Source of the DNA: Tupaia tana
Taxonomy: Eukaryota > Chordata > Mammalia > Scandentia > Tupaiidae
Direction: 5' to 3'
Length of the DNA: 64,000 nucleotides
Assembly (NCBI GenBank): GCA_026018925.1
Contig: JAKSZU010000002.1
Location: forward strand, 88,795,975-88,859,974
Below are positions 44,572 to 57,465 of this stretch, piece after piece. The notes beneath the pieces were generated by a model. That model was not told the origin of the DNA. It was given only the letters and a program-made list of their open reading frames with translations, and searched no databases. A program made the translations under genes and the position numbers. Position 1 is the first letter of the stretch. Each line of letters begins with the position of its first letter.

Positions 44572-46430
44572 GTAAGAGAGCTGAGAAAATGAGAGTCTAA
44601 ATGCGAAATCATGTTCATCCTGCGGAATGGGCAATAAGATGTTTTAAGCCACTAATGCTGGAATCCGTTTCTTTCCTAATCTCTGAAGAGTCACCGAGGA
44701 TCACCTCTGCCCCTCTCCTGGCTGCAGACATCAGGATCACACACCCTCTTGCCACCTCTGCCTCTCCTGGTTGCAGACATCTGTTCTCCTCTTTGGCATG
44801 CATAGTCCTGACTTTCTTTTTACCTACACATGTGATTGTTCTTGATTTTTTCAAATCTAATAGGGAAAAAAATACATATATGAACTGTTTCTTTGTTTTG
44901 ATTGTTTCAATGTTTTTTAACCATCCCACTTTGGCCCCTTCTTTTATGATTTATGTTACTGATCTTATCTTTACCAATTAGTGCATCATCTCAATTTGAA
45001 GGATGCATCTCTCTGACCATTACCCTGACTCTCCAGTTTACTCCCTCTAGAACTTTCACTTCTACAATTCTTGACTTCACTAGGATTTCCATCCATCTAC
45101 TCTACCACTTTTTTTTTTCTGATCACTACTGTATCCATGTGTTTTATGTCCCATTCCCAATATAATTTTTATGGTCTATCATTTAATTTGACCTTTTCTT
45201 CTATCCTCAACACACTTTCCCTTCTTACTCGCTCATCTTACCTTTCTGGCAAACTCTAAATACTGCTTAAACTCTATACCTAACTTGTGGTTGCAACAGA
45301 GCAGTTGAATGTGATTGGAAGAGAAAAAAAAAAAATGGTGACTATCCCTGATTTAAATTGAAGAGCACAAACTTAGCAAGGTCTGTAAGCATTGCTAGCA
45401 TTTCTCTAGTTTATTCAGTGTCCTGCACTCATTATCCAGAATAACTGTTGCAAACCTTAAAATCTTCACGCAGCCTCTCTCCAAATCTCTATCATCTACT
45501 CTTCTCCTTCCCCATTTTCAGCTGATCATCCTATTTATGAGTCCACTGGAGGAGACAAAAGAAACGAGAAGTGACCCCCACCTCATCTTCCCATAATAAA
45601 CTCTCTCGAGTTCTAGTCCGTCTTCCCTCCTGTTCTCATGGATGGGCGGTTCCGCTCCTACACGAGGCACATACACACAGAAAACTATTCTTTCAGTCTT
45701 TGTCTATTTTGTCAAAGCATTTATCTTTAACTCACATGAACAGTGCCTGACACTGCAGGTGTTCAATAAACATTTTCTGAATGCTTAATTTCAAAACTTA
45801 ACAACATTCAGGCAGGGACTTTGATTTTTCTCCAAGATATCTCCAATTTTTGAATGGTGTTTAGAGTATAGCAATCAACCACTAAATACTTGTTGTATAA
45901 TAAATTTCTTAGATCACTTTCTAAAATTTAGTGATCTGAGTTTGCTATGTCTACCTAGCCGATAGCCTCAATATCCTAACACAGTCACATTTTATATGCA
46001 TAGCGGTATTTCAGATCCTGGTGTGGCATTATATCCTCTGTTCGAGTGTATTCTGGAATAAGGCAAAAAATATTTTGTCTTCAATGATTGATGAAGAGTA
46101 GTCAGTATTCTTTGCTCATTTGAAAAGAAAGGCTTGATACTAAAATTAACTTTTTCATAAATCATTTTCTATTTCTATTAAGGTCAAAGGCTATAAGAAT
46201 CAAAGGTAAAAAATTTGATAAACAAAGAGATATTTTGACTTGCTTTAACAGTTTATCAGAGTCTTATGTATATCTGCTTTTCAGATTTGCTACTTATAAA
46301 CTCATTATCTTATTTTACTTTCCCAGATGTGATATATTTTCTTTTTTTTTTAAATTGCATTCTGAATATTGTAATTACTGCCACAGAAATAATAAAAGGT
46401 ATGGTATATTTTGACAAAATATACCTGTCT
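44572..46430. other. Intron, mostly unassigned, L2-like end at 45735-45790
   Basis: GAACAGTGCCTGACACTGCAG and TTCAATAAACATTTTCTGAA are the classic L2/MIR terminus. The remaining sequence has no family I can name, and the open frames lack exon context. Confidence 0.5.
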
Positions 46431-46595
46431 GGGGGCTGGCAGGTGGTGTGGTGGCTAAGGGTATTGGACTCCTACATGGCCAACTGTGGTCTGAGTCCAG
46501 GACCAAGGTGCTTGCTTTCTCACTTTCTCTCTCTCTCATTCTGTCCCTCTCTGGTCAAATTTAAATAAATAAGTAAATAAATGTATAAATAAAGT
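46431..46595 (+). mobile_element. tRNA-derived SINE, short type
   Basis: GGGGGCTGGCAGGTGGTGTG head, then CTTGCTTTCTCACTTTCTCT, ending TGGTCAAATTTAAATAAATA. It is the cleanest short-type copy in the window. Confidence 0.88.
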
Positions 46596-46788
46596 TGAGT
46601 ATTATTTCCAACAGTTGCTTACCCAGAATAACTTCTAAAGCTTTATGAACATTAAACAAATAGGTAATGCCTAATTTTATTATTATTGTTGTCATTATTA
46701 ATGTTGTTCATGAATAAAAATCCCTTTGCGTGAAAGCCAGCTCTACTTTCCAAATTAAATTTTCATCTTTTTTCCACTTGTTCTAAAG

Positions 46789-46930
46789 CCTTAACAAAAG
46801 ACAGCCCTCCTGTAGAACCTGGACTCCTCATAGTTGAAACAATTTCTTGGAAATCTCTGAAGCCACGCAATCTTGTTCTGAAGATTCATACATATGCTAC
46901 CAAAGCTGCAATGATCCGTCTGCCTGTTGG
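46789..46930 (+). CDS. ADGB: Androglobin coding exon (domain III-like, LVLKIHTYATKAAMIRLPVG)
   Basis: The acceptor is TTCTAAAG and the donor is GTATGG at 46931. The exon is 142 nt with split codons at both ends. It reads ALTKDSPPVEPGLLIVETIS, then WKSLKPRNLVLKIHTYATKA and AMIRLPV. The final IRLPVG plus RHMLVF in the next exon is like the strand and turn LPPGEYLIVP of calpain domain III (family analogy). The pyrimidine tract is weak, with TTCTAAAG preceded by TTTTTTCC. Confidence 0.94.
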
Positions 46931-47037
46931 GTATGGAGTAGCTTTAGTTTTCTCATACTAATAATTTTTTGAAGCCTTGTAAAATGTTCACTATTGCAGT
47001 AAATTGTAGTTTTCTTTCTTGTTTGTTTGTTTTTTTC

Positions 47038-47295
47038 TTTTCCTTTTTTTTTTTTTTTTAGATTTTTGCTATAGGGTGTGTGTGCTCACCAGAGCAAAAA
47101 GAGAGATGGAAAGCGAGAAATCGCCCCAAGGTGGATGGCCACACTGCAATGCCTCTTCTTCATTTTCCTCTCAGGACTTTGGGCATGCATGCACATGCAC
47201 CCAGAGTGAGTTCAAAGTCACCGGGGCTGGAACTAGAACCACAGTCAACTATGTGGGAGTCCAGCAAAGAAACCATTATGCCATCTGCTGGTCCC
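47038..47295 (-). mobile_element. tRNA-derived SINE, long type
   Basis: A reverse strand copy 110 bp after the exon at 46789-46930. The head is GGGACCAGCAGATGGCATAA. Confidence 0.87.
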
Positions 47296-47607
47296 AAGGA
47301 GATGGTTTTCTAAAGTGATTTCACAAGGGATAGATCTATAAGGTCATTGGGGAAGTCGTGCCATATTTTTCTATGCTTTTCTATGCAAAAACGCATCATG
47401 ACTTTCCCTACAACCCAGTATTTTTGTGATTCTTGAGAAAAAGAACTACACAAATACATTGTGAAATTCTGTACATTGAATGCCCTTTTGTAAGACTCAT
47501 GATTGTCAGAGTCTGGGAATTTCTAGTAGAGAATTCTCCTTAAACTTGCTTAATCCAGCGTTTTCTAAAAGTAATTTATTAAAGAGTCTTTTTTGTTTGT
47601 TTTTAAA

Positions 47608-47776
47608 AAGAATTATTTATTTAATTCCACTTATCATTATTATTTTTTAAAATTTGACCTGAGAGAGATAGAAAGAAAGGGAAAGTGAGAAAACAAGCCA
47701 CCAGGTCCGGGACTTGAACTGTGGTTGGCCATGTGGGAATCCAGTGCCTCTAATCAACACATCACCTGCCAGCCCC
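47608..47776 (-). mobile_element. tRNA-derived SINE, short type
   Basis: Reverse strand head GGGGCTGGCAGGTGATGTGT, short CT body, and a GTCAAATTTTAAAAAATAAT tail. Confidence 0.85.
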
Positions 47777-48193
47777 AGAGAAACTTCTTTTATTCCTTAG
47801 CAAGAACCTCAATTTTATTTAAACATATGTTGAGAAACATGGCATTTCTGCCTACTGATCTATAGTTTTACCTGTAGTTTGTTTTGTTAGATACCTTTAT
47901 TTAAGGTAAAACTGGTAAAAATGTCATTTCCATTAAAAAAATATATGTATTATGTAAATGGATTTTGATTAGATTAACTAAATTCAAAATATTACATCAC
48001 ACTTCAGGTGATATAAATATCCTCTTAGGGTTTTTTCCCTGAAGATGAATCATGCTAATTCTATGGGATTGATAAAAAGCTATGGTTGTTATACAAAAAA
48101 ACAAAACCCATGCAACAAAAATCAATTCCTAAAATACTGTATAGCATACTCCAATATTTCTAGAAAAACAATAAAGTTTAAAATTTCTACATT

Positions 48194-48445
48194 TTTTTTT
48201 AAACAGAGAGATTTTTGCTATAGGGCACATGCACTTGTCAGAGACACAGTGAGAAAGTGAGAAATCACCCACCAAATGAGGATTGCCATGCCACAATCCC
48301 CTCTCCTCCAGTCTCCTCTCTGGACTTTGGGCATGCACTCACACATGCCCGGTGTGAGTTTGCTGCAGCCAGGTCTGGGACTTGAACCATGGTTAGGCAT
48401 GTGGGAGTCCAGCACCCTAACCATCATACCATCTGTTGGATCCCG
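48194..48445 (-). mobile_element. tRNA-derived SINE, long type, with TSD
   Basis: Reverse strand copy. The TSD AAATKTCTACATT is at 48181-48193 and 48446-48458. Confidence 0.87.
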
Positions 48446-48900
48446 AAATGTCTACATTTCTTAAATAACACTCTTAGCTAAGCACTCTGACGTGGTGAGA
48501 TTCTCTCAGAAAGCAAAGTACTCTGTCTGAGTGCTCATTTATCTAGACACTCAAGGAGAGGGACTGAATAAAGAATATTTGATGTCCACATTTTCCCTGG
48601 TAGGATCTAATCCATTAACACACAGGTTCGGAACATGCTCTCATAACAGAAGGGGATGTCTCTACTCCCAGTGATACCTCAACCTGGTAGGAGACACAAC
48701 ATGTGAAATGATGCATTTGCAAGGGATAGACTGAAATCTACAAAGCCCTGCACCGACATTACTGTATTAAGGGAAATCTCAAGACTAGCCTTTCACATGA
48801 CTCATTGTGTAAGAGATCGCTCTCACATGTGCAAGTTTGTTGCTTAGTCTGTTTTTGTCCTTTGTAACTAGTAACTTAAAGATTCCATCAATTCTTTTGA
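48446..48900. other. Intron, unassigned
   Basis: Nothing recognised. Confidence 0.5.
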
Positions 48901-48907
48901 GATTTTT

Positions 48908-49148
48908 CTTTTTTTTTGAGATTTTTGCTATAGGGTGTGTGCACTCACCAGAGCCAGAAAATGGGAAATCACCCCCTGGGCTGGATGACCATGCTACAGT
49001 CCCTTCTCTTCCTTTCTCCTCTTGGAATTTTGGGCATGTGCACACACACACGTCCGGCAGGAGTTTTAAGCCGCCGGGTCCAGGACTTAAACCACAGTCA
49101 ATTATGTGAGAGTCCAGCAATGTAACCATTACGCCATCTGCTGGTCCC
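48908..49148 (-). mobile_element. tRNA-derived SINE, long type
   Basis: Reverse strand copy 160 bp before the exon at 49309. Head GAGGGACCAGCAGATGGCGT. Confidence 0.87.
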
Positions 49149-49308
49149 TCGGATGGTTCTTTGAAAGTGAAATTTCAGAGGTTTTTAACCCTCTGTGTTA
49201 ACTAACCTTTGATTTAGTATTAGTTTCAAACTGTCATAAAACAACCGATTGAGGCAAATATTACAACAAAGGAAGTCCTCGGTCTCATCAGTAATCCATT
49301 CTCTTTAG

Positions 49309-49423
49309 GAGACACATGCTGGTCTTCACTGCCTACTCCCTGGTGGGACACGCCTTACACGTCTGCAGCATGGTGACTTTTGTTATTGGGGATGAAGATG
49401 TTGTGCTGCCTAATTTTGAGTCG
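49309..49423 (+). CDS. ADGB: Androglobin coding exon (entry to the globin domain, CSMVTFVIGDEDVVLP)
   Basis: The acceptor is TCTCTTTAG and the donor is GTAAAT at 49424. The exon is 115 nt. It completes a Gly codon and reads RHMLVFTAYSLVGHALHVCS, then MVTFVIGDEDVVLPNFES. The first half ends the beta-rich domain. The PNFES segment leads directly into helix E of the permuted globin, so any C/CD part of the fold must lie here. A Phe here could serve as CD1, but I cannot assign it without a structure-based alignment. Confidence 0.94.
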
Positions 49424-51571
49424 GTAAATATTTTAGCATCTGTAATATTTTTGTGTTGTACTTGCAAAGATAGTGAACGTAATCCTTTTTCTATTGCTTA
49501 TTAAATTTAACCATTTTTTAACCTTTCAAAACTATTAAGCATACTCTGTAAGAAACTCCCAAATGGCATTGCTGAGGAACAATCTAAGCTCTGTAGGTAT
49601 ACAGATACATTTTTATTTTCCTCCAACAACTGCCTTCATCTCTACCCTGTTTAATCATCTTTCATATATGTTAATACCGCAGGTAGATTCCGTAGTACTA
49701 CTGGTCCTTTTGATTATGGTAAAATTTTTAATCTCTTTCCCTTCATCTTTTCCTTGACCTAAGGAATTTGGAGTATGTGTCTCTGGGACTCAGGGGGCAG
49801 AGGTTGGTTCCTGAAAGGTTCTGCCACTTCCCCTTCATCTGTTTCTTCTTGGTTTCTCTTGCTCCTCTTCTCTGACATGGTCTGAAAGAAGAGGTGAGGT
49901 AAATGCGGCCAGCATCTCCTTTGAAGTCTTCTAGCGTCTCTTAGTTTTGAATGCCCTGTCTGCACACGTGAATTTGGGGAAATATTTGCAAATGGCCTTC
50001 CTGCTACATAATTCCTGACAGTCCCTGAGTTCTAAACATGCTCACCACCAACTCCTCCCCAAACAAATAAAAACAAAACAAAACAACAAAAAAAATCACC
50101 CCACAAATCAAAACAGATCCACCCAAGTGGCACGACCTTCTATAAAGGGATTCTCTAAGCCAGCCAGCATATCTTGTAGCAAGGAGCACGATGGGTCATG
50201 ACCAGCTCCCTACGCTATGTCCTCATGGCCAGCCCTGCTCACTCGTGCGTCCCTGCGTGTCTAGGCAGTGGGTGTACATGGTTTCCCTGGGCTGCCTCCT
50301 CGATGTCTCTGCCATCTCTTGTCAGTCTTCTTTCCCTCCTGCTCAGTAGGCACAGAAGGAAGATCAGCAGATCCAGCTTATAAGCAAATGCCTCTTATTT
50401 CCTTAACCGTATTTATTCTGATTATTTCAGATTCTTAATCTTTTTAAAAATTACTCTGCCTTAGATGTTGTGTCTTATTTATTTGTTTTTATCTTTCAGC
50501 CTTCATTTAGGTGATTTAAACTTCCTAATTGTTTAGTCCTTTGGGTCTGTGAGCTCATATTTTTCTGGAGATAACACTTCTCTGCTCTGTGAAGATTGCT
50601 GGGGCTCAAGCTTAAGCCCCAATCTTCTTTCGTTCTAATGAAGAAGCAAAAGGGGAGAGATTGCCCTGTACACAGGGAGACTCGGCTCCTTGGAACTGTA
50701 ATTGGTCACTCTCAATACTGTCACTTGATCAGAGAATTTTCTGGGCATGGATTCAGGGATAGACACCACTGAGATGAGACTTCTAGTCTGTGAGAGGATT
50801 TGAAGGAAGTAATAGAGAAGAAAATGCATTAATATGGCTTGTCAGTTGCACACATTTCCATCATCTTATCCCAGCAGACATCCATGCTGCCTGGGCATGC
50901 TCGCTGGGCCCCTCCCCAAAATTTCTGCACAGAACTGAGGAGCAAGGGTTGTATCACAGTGTCCTCTAGGAAAGAGGCAAAGACAGACTCCACCAAGTTT
51001 TCCTCTAACTTCACCATTTCATGGTGTTGACACACACCCACTGTTCTGGGCAACTCCAACACTGCCCACCGGCCAACACAGGCTGCAAATAACTCAGAAT
51101 TTTCTACATTTTTGTTTGTTTTAGTTACTTCCTGAAATCCTTGTTTCCCCAGTGCTGATGGGGGAGGGTGCCAGTACCTGTGCTAGTCACTCTCTGTCCT
51201 CTTTGATCTTTACCGTTCTGGCCCCTGAAATCTTGTCTACCAGTCTCAAACCCCACAGTTTTTGTCAGACTAATTTCTAGATACCCCTCAGCACTAAGTC
51301 TGAATATGAATACTATGGAGAAACTTTCTTTGACTCCGAGCATGAGTTAGGTGTTTCTCCTAGTGTTCTCATGGAGTTAGGAATTGTGCTTTTTCCTTTG
51401 TATCTCTGAGACCACAGTGTCTAGTAAAATGCCTTGACCAAATACATCCTCCATTACTAACAATTGAATTAGCCAGACATTTAATATTTTCACAGAAATA
51501 GCTTTTTTGTTAAATCTAATTACACTGAAATTAAAGCTAGTGAGAATGGCTGCTGTTCTTTGTCTTTACAG
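49424..51571. other. Intron, unassigned
   Basis: 2.1 kb with lower AT content at 50150-50380 and 50840-51080. 51355-51470 has L2-like wording. No splice-consistent extra exon was found; the protein is continuous without one. Confidence 0.5.
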
Positions 51572-51739
51572 GAGAGCTACAGATTCACAGAACAGGCTCT
51601 CATAATTTTGAAAGCTGTTGGAAATGTGATTGCTAATTTCAAGGATAAGGGGAAACTTTCCATAGCTCTGAAGGATCTTCAAGCAGCTCACTACCCTATC
51701 CCCCTCCATGATAAAGAACTAACAGCCCAGCACTTCAGG
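51572..51739 (+). CDS. ADGB: Androglobin coding exon (globin helices E-F, Gln E7 and His F8)
   Basis: The acceptor is CTTTACAG and the donor is GTAAGC at 51740. The exon is exactly 56 codons in phase 0 at both ends. It reads ESYRFTEQALIILKAVGNVI, then ANFKDKGKLSIALKDLQAAH and YPIPLHDKELTAQHFR. The pattern is globin helix E, EF loop, helix F and start of G. Gln at 51593-51595 sits at E7 (FTEQ, where most globins have His). His at 51689-51691 (LQAAH) sits at F8, the proximal haem ligand. Their spacing is 32 residues, as in neuroglobin and cytoglobin rather than 29 as in myoglobin. Confidence 0.96.
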
Positions 51740-52928
51740 GTAAGCTTATTCCAATATGGTGCTCAGGAGAGGAAACTTCCCATTTGAAATAACATGCTTA
51801 TATTAGATGACCTTCCAACTCAACCTGAGAAAATATTTTAAATGTAGACAACTTTTTTCAGGAAGTGATTTCAAGAAGCAGAATGACAGTATGGGAAGAA
51901 CAAAATGAAAAATAGAGTGAAAACCACCAAATGATATGCTCATTAAGCTGTGGGTTCCTCAGTCATTCAGGAGACATTCTTAAACTGTGCAGGGTGTCCC
52001 TCAGAAGGGAGGCACCAAAGGGATGGGGAGATTATGGCACACGTACCCCAACTCTTTCCTCTAATGGTAGGTGGTTTCCCTTGGGGCACTAACTTCCTCC
52101 TAACTGCCTTTGCTAGGGCTAAGCAGCATTCTGGCTTTGCAGACAGTTTGAAAGACAGAAGCAAAGAGCCTTGATTAAAGAGCGAGACTGAGAGTGTACA
52201 TAGATCTGTCCACCACAGCTACTCTAAGGTCAGGGGGACCTTGGTCTGATGCTGTTGACATTTCAGATTAGATCATTTTGTTTTGGGGCTGTCCTGAGCA
52301 GTGTGAAATGTCTAGCAACATCACTGGTCTATACCCATTGGACACCTGGTAGCATCGGTTGTGACAAATAAAAATGGCTTCACAATATGATTTTGCAAAC
52401 AAAAATACATCATTCTCGTTAAGTTTTAATATTATGCAAATAGTATGTGGAGTATTTAAGACATACTTATTAAAAATTACTTATACTAAAGTATTGTATC
52501 TGTTTTTCAAACTTAACTGGGTATTGGGTGTTATTGGGGAAATATAACTAAAAACAAATCCTCCTCCCAACCTAGAAGACCTCTTCATAAAGTATAAGAA
52601 GGGGAAAAACAATTTATCACTGAATAAATGGTGAACCAGAATGTGATTCACATTACAGACAATCTACTAAGAAAAGAAAAGACAGAAAAATAATTCTCAC
52701 CCTTTTATATAGTCAGACAAATACAGTCCATTACATACACACTCTCAAGATAAACAATAACTGGCCCTTTCAAAGAGGAAGAAAGAACTCACAATTAAAA
52801 GTTTTCTAAAGTAAATGTTCTAAGAACATTGAACATGTGTGGGGAGCCTCTTCCCTTATTTTGCATGGGGAGAAGTAAGTCTTATATTTTCAGTTTGTTT
52901 CATGTATTTTATCTGGTCACCTCCAGTT
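51740..52928. other. Intron, mostly unassigned
   Basis: 52230-52390 (GGTCAGGGGGACCTTGGTC, GACATTTCAGATTAGATCAT, GGGGCTGTCCTGAGCAGTGT) looks like an old interspersed repeat that I cannot name. The rest is unassigned. Confidence 0.45.
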
Positions 52929-52945
52929 AAGAACCACTTACCTAG

Positions 52946-53201
52946 GGAACCAGCAGTTAGCGTAATGGCTATGTCTCCCACGTAGTCGACCATGGTTCGC
53001 GTCCCGGACCTGGTGGCTTAGAACTCACGCCGGGCACGTGTGCGTGCGTGCCCAAGATCCCGAGAGGAGAATGGAGGAGAAGAGATTGCGGCGTGACCAT
53101 CCCCTCTGGGGGGTGATTTCTCGCTTTCTGTCTCTATGTCTCTCTCTGTCTGTCTGGCGAGCGCACGCGCCCTATAGCGTAAAACCTCTCAAAAAAAAAA
53201 A
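52946..53201 (+). mobile_element. tRNA-derived SINE, young long type, with TSD
   Basis: A CpG-rich plus-strand copy with a small deletion in the head (TCGCTGGAC missing). The 17-bp TSD AAGAACCACTTACCTAG is at 52929-52945 and 53202-53218. Confidence 0.94.
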
Positions 53202-53218
53202 AAGAACCACTTACCTAG

Positions 53219-55442
53219 AGCATGAATGATAAACTAGAAATATTTGTCATGATCTACTTCTACAACTCATCTGATAGTGCTCCCCTTCTCTTAAGTAAAA
53301 TCTGTCATTCATTCTTCAAGATGGAAACTGGTCACAAGTTCTAAATTTAAATAAATAAATAATATAATCACCATATGACAAGAAAACTATAGTCTCTACT
53401 GTTACTGCTGGTTCCCAGACCACAATTTGTATTTAACATATCTTTTCTACAACCTAGATCTAAAATCTAGATTTCCCTCTTTTCCAGCCAGTACTCCAGT
53501 TAGTTGCCTGATGGGTGACCCAGATCTTTAATGATGATAAGTGCAAGACCTTGGTTGCCTTACTCTTGTCAGGCCCTGATGACTTCAATTAATTATTCAC
53601 TGTAGAAGTACCAAGAAGTGTTCTACCGAGAGTTCCATACCAAATTCTCCCTGCCCCATTATGTAATAGGAATCTTAGTTACTGCATGATCAGTGTGAAT
53701 CCTCTTCCACCCTGTTATGTTAATATATTTTTTCCCCAGCTTGTCCACCAGGATGAAGAGCCCAAAGCAAGCAGACATACATCATAGTTCAGGTTCATTG
53801 TCAATAATGCTGTGTTCCTGGTGGAAAAATCCTCTGTCACCCACCCCCAGAAACATAGCAGTTCAGTCCAATAAATGCCATTTCATTGGAAAAGTGCACA
53901 GGTTCTGCAAATGTGTTACTGCACATGATGGGAAGAGAGGCTTCCTACCTTAAATCTCTGAAACCTGTGCAGGCCTGTGTGTCTTAGATATGCAGATATA
54001 ATGCTACAGATTAATCTTTATTTCAACATGTACATGTTGCAAGGTGGTATCTCCAGGCTGGCTTCCTAGCGGAGCTTCTCATGTACCTTCCCCATTTTAC
54101 AGAAATTTGATCACTTTTGTGTATGGTATATGTAAGGACTAATGAGTCTCAGGCTATTCCTCAAAGGTTAAATCTTCATTGTATAAGATGACCCTTGGTC
54201 TGAGGTTATGCTAGGCTAGATCCTATGTTTGTAAGTCAGATTTTTTATAACATATTGGATAATGATGTTGCAAAGGCTGAGGACAGGGAAAGCAAATTCT
54301 TAGCTCCGGCAGGTGTGAGTTCTAACAAAGATGAATCACTAGTCCTCGTTAAACTATATTGAAATCGACCTGCCACCATGTGACTGGCTGGACTTCTCAG
54401 AGGATGGTACCATTATCAAAGGATCAGGTCAGTTTTTGCTGCTGACTTATCCTGAGTGAAAAAGGAGTCCATGGTGTTGGTTGCGTACATAGACACCATC
54501 CCTGCTACCAAGATTATTTTTGCATGGGCCTTTTCTAACCAACCCTAGCTTAATGTGTAAGGTGTCTATACACACATCACTTACACAAAATAGAGCAGTT
54601 TGATAATTTGGTAATGAAACATCTCCATTTTATACTTTGAGAATTACATAGCTATGTGACCATTTTCAGAGACCCATGGCCTATAAAGCAATAAATCCCA
54701 CATTTGTCTGCCATAACATTCTAGACAGATTAGATGCATTATACTTAAAATAACTCATAGAGCTCTTTAGCTAGCAAATAACATGGGTGTGTTCACTGGA
54801 AAGTCTTTTATTAGCATATTTGCAACTAAATTAGATCAGGTTATGTTTCTTTTCTAGGATGCCCAAATTCCTGTAGAGTCCTCTCATTCTTTGTGCCCCA
54901 TGAAGCTAATGACTTTTGTGCTACTCAATAAATGCAAGGGAACAGTGTTCCCAAGAGCAGAATATCCTTCTATCAAAATATAAAATCTAGAGATGACTAC
55001 CTGGCACTAACCTCTTTCTCAGTTGCATCAACTTATCCTTTGCCTTAGAGAGAATGTCCCCACAGGTCTAGCCTTCTGGACCTGTAAAACCTTTGCTAAT
55101 GTGGCAAGGTCATGCATCTCTGTAGGGTGTACTTCCTATGCTAGTGCATGCTTGTGTCTTAATGGAGGATCGAAGTCTTTGTCACTTTTGGTCCCTCTGG
55201 TCTGACTTCACTGTCATCTTTAACGTTCATGTGTTTGATATACTATAGAATGTCAGCATGACCAAGGACTCTAAACACTCAAGTGTAACAGAAAACAAGA
55301 GGGTTAACCTAGTTATGTATTGTTTTATTTCCATCTTAGCTGATGAAGTATTGGGGGAATTTCATCAGCATGTCATAGAAAACACATCTGACTCATTTAA
55401 ACCACAAAAGTGATCTGAGTGTATTGATTTCTTATAAAACTA
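53219..55442. other. Intron, unassigned, possibly ancient repeat
   Basis: 2.2 kb with more even base composition than its surroundings. Parts read like decayed coding sequence, for example 53720-53960 and 54360-54560, but every frame is broken and no retroviral motif could be confirmed. An old ERV-like remnant is one possibility. Confidence 0.35.
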
Positions 55443-55457
55443 TAGGCACATATTCTT

Positions 55458-55688
55458 TTTTTTTTTAAGAGAATTTTTTGCTATAGGGCATGTGCCTTGC
55501 TGGAGAGACAGAAAGACAGAAAGACCAAGGGGATGGCCACACTACATTTCTCATCCCTTCATTCTCCTCTCAGGATTTTGGGCATGTACGCACACACATC
55601 TGGCATGAGTTTCAAGCTCCTAGTCTAGGACTTGAACCACAGTCTACTACATGGGAGTCCAACAACCATTGCACCATCTGCTGCTCCT
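55458..55688 (-). mobile_element. tRNA-derived SINE, long type, with TSD
   Basis: Reverse strand copy. The TSD TAGGCAYATATTCTT is at 55443-55457 and 55689-55703. Several internal deletions are present. Confidence 0.87.
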
Positions 55689-55703
55689 TAGGCATATATT
55701 CTT

Positions 55704-57465
55704 GACACCTACAGGTAGAAATGACTCAGTGAGAAACCTCAAAGAAGTGCTAGATTACTTTGATAGTCTATGTTCTTATTTATTCTTTATTTGGGCTATT
55801 ACTTTCTCTACTCAGTCCACATCATGGGAAATACATTAATAGTTCCCGAGTTTTACATCCCTTTCCCCTATGAGGCCAATTTAGAATGTCTCCATCCGGA
55901 CTTCAAATTATTTGCAGGATAATCTGGGGTTAGGTCCCTGTTTCGATACATATGGAGAGAGGTGAGGAATTCTCAGAAAATGGAACCGAACAGGAGCTAC
56001 AATACTCAAGTGCTTTTGTAGGGCCCTGTGTTTTACCAACTATAAGACACACATCTGTTTTCACACCTAACATCAGAATGAAAATTAGTACTTCCTATAA
56101 TTTGTTATTCTTACAATCATTGGAGGCAATTTGGCCTGAGAATTTTCTGTGCATGCATAGAAATCTCCCTTCATAGGGGTCTACTGTCACCACTTCAAAA
56201 GAATTATGTGTAATTGTTAGACAAAAGTTTAATCCTTTGAGGGAATTGAATTAAATGGCATAACAGAACTTCTCAAAAAAATATGAAAAGGGAGTGTTTC
56301 CTCAGACCAGCATAAATCCCCCAGGATTCAAGGAAAAAAACAGAAAAAGAGAAAGAGAAGCAACTGCCTAAAAGTCACCTGAAATAGTACCCCAGGAGCC
56401 TTGGAGTGATGCCCACCAAGCTCAATACTCTTGATGAACATGGAGATAGCTAAGCAGAAGCCAACAGAAATGTGCTGTGCTTTGTGTGTTTTTCTGTTTG
56501 TTTGTTTGGTTTTTTGTTTGCTTGTTTGTTTGTTTTTTTCCTAAGTGGTAGAACATAAATGGAACCCTTCAACATTTTAGAATGGAAACCATGAAAAAAC
56601 TTGGAAGAAAGAACATGAGTTCTGGCTGTGGTCTGAAAACCTTCTGTTAATTCTCCTTGGCAAAAGCAAAAATGAACGAACACCAGCACTTGAAAACTGG
56701 GAATCAGAGCCTTAGGAAAAACCTCAGGAACAAAAGTAGAGAATAATCTTTAGGCTGTGGTGCACCTTCAAAGCTTTTGACAAGGAGAAAGATAAGAGTG
56801 TAAGGGAAAATACAGACATTAAGTATTTTCAGTTAAAATGTGATTTGGAAGAATAAAGTTTGAATATGAATATGTTTTTGGAACACTTAACCAATTTATG
56901 CAGCTTATTTTTTTATATATGTTTAAGTGTAATATATGATGAAAAATCTATGTCTAACGAAATCTAAAAAAGCTTCTTCCCATATGAAATAAGTACTCCT
57001 AAGTGATAAGAAACCGATAAAAATTCTAAACAGCGTATTTTCTTTCTTTCTGTTTTTTTGAAACACGTGAAATAGTAATGTATGTTAAGTAGACGGTATC
57101 TGAGAATCAATAAAATATGGCATTTAACTTGCTTAAGCACAGGATTACATTTTTTTTTATCTTACTCAATATCCTCTCAACCAGATTAATGCTGTATTTT
57201 CATTGGGTGTCTATTATAAATATTGTAGTGACTAGTGATTGCTAAATAGTGGTGATTGTTGTAGTGATTATTAAATTAGAAGTAATCAAGTGATAATTTG
57301 GTCTCTTACTAAGTTAGATATTGAAGTGTTTACTGTTAGACTATGTGTACATCTAAAATATTAGTATTATTGTTAAACTATCTGATTTTTTTTTTAGTCT
57401 TTCTAGCCAGATGATGGTATTTTCTTGGTTTAAAAATTACATAAATGTATGTTTAATTTTTTCAG
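55704..57465. other. Intron, unassigned
   Basis: 1.8 kb; a (GTTT)n patch lies at 56490-56537. No exon or named repeat recognised. Confidence 0.5.
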
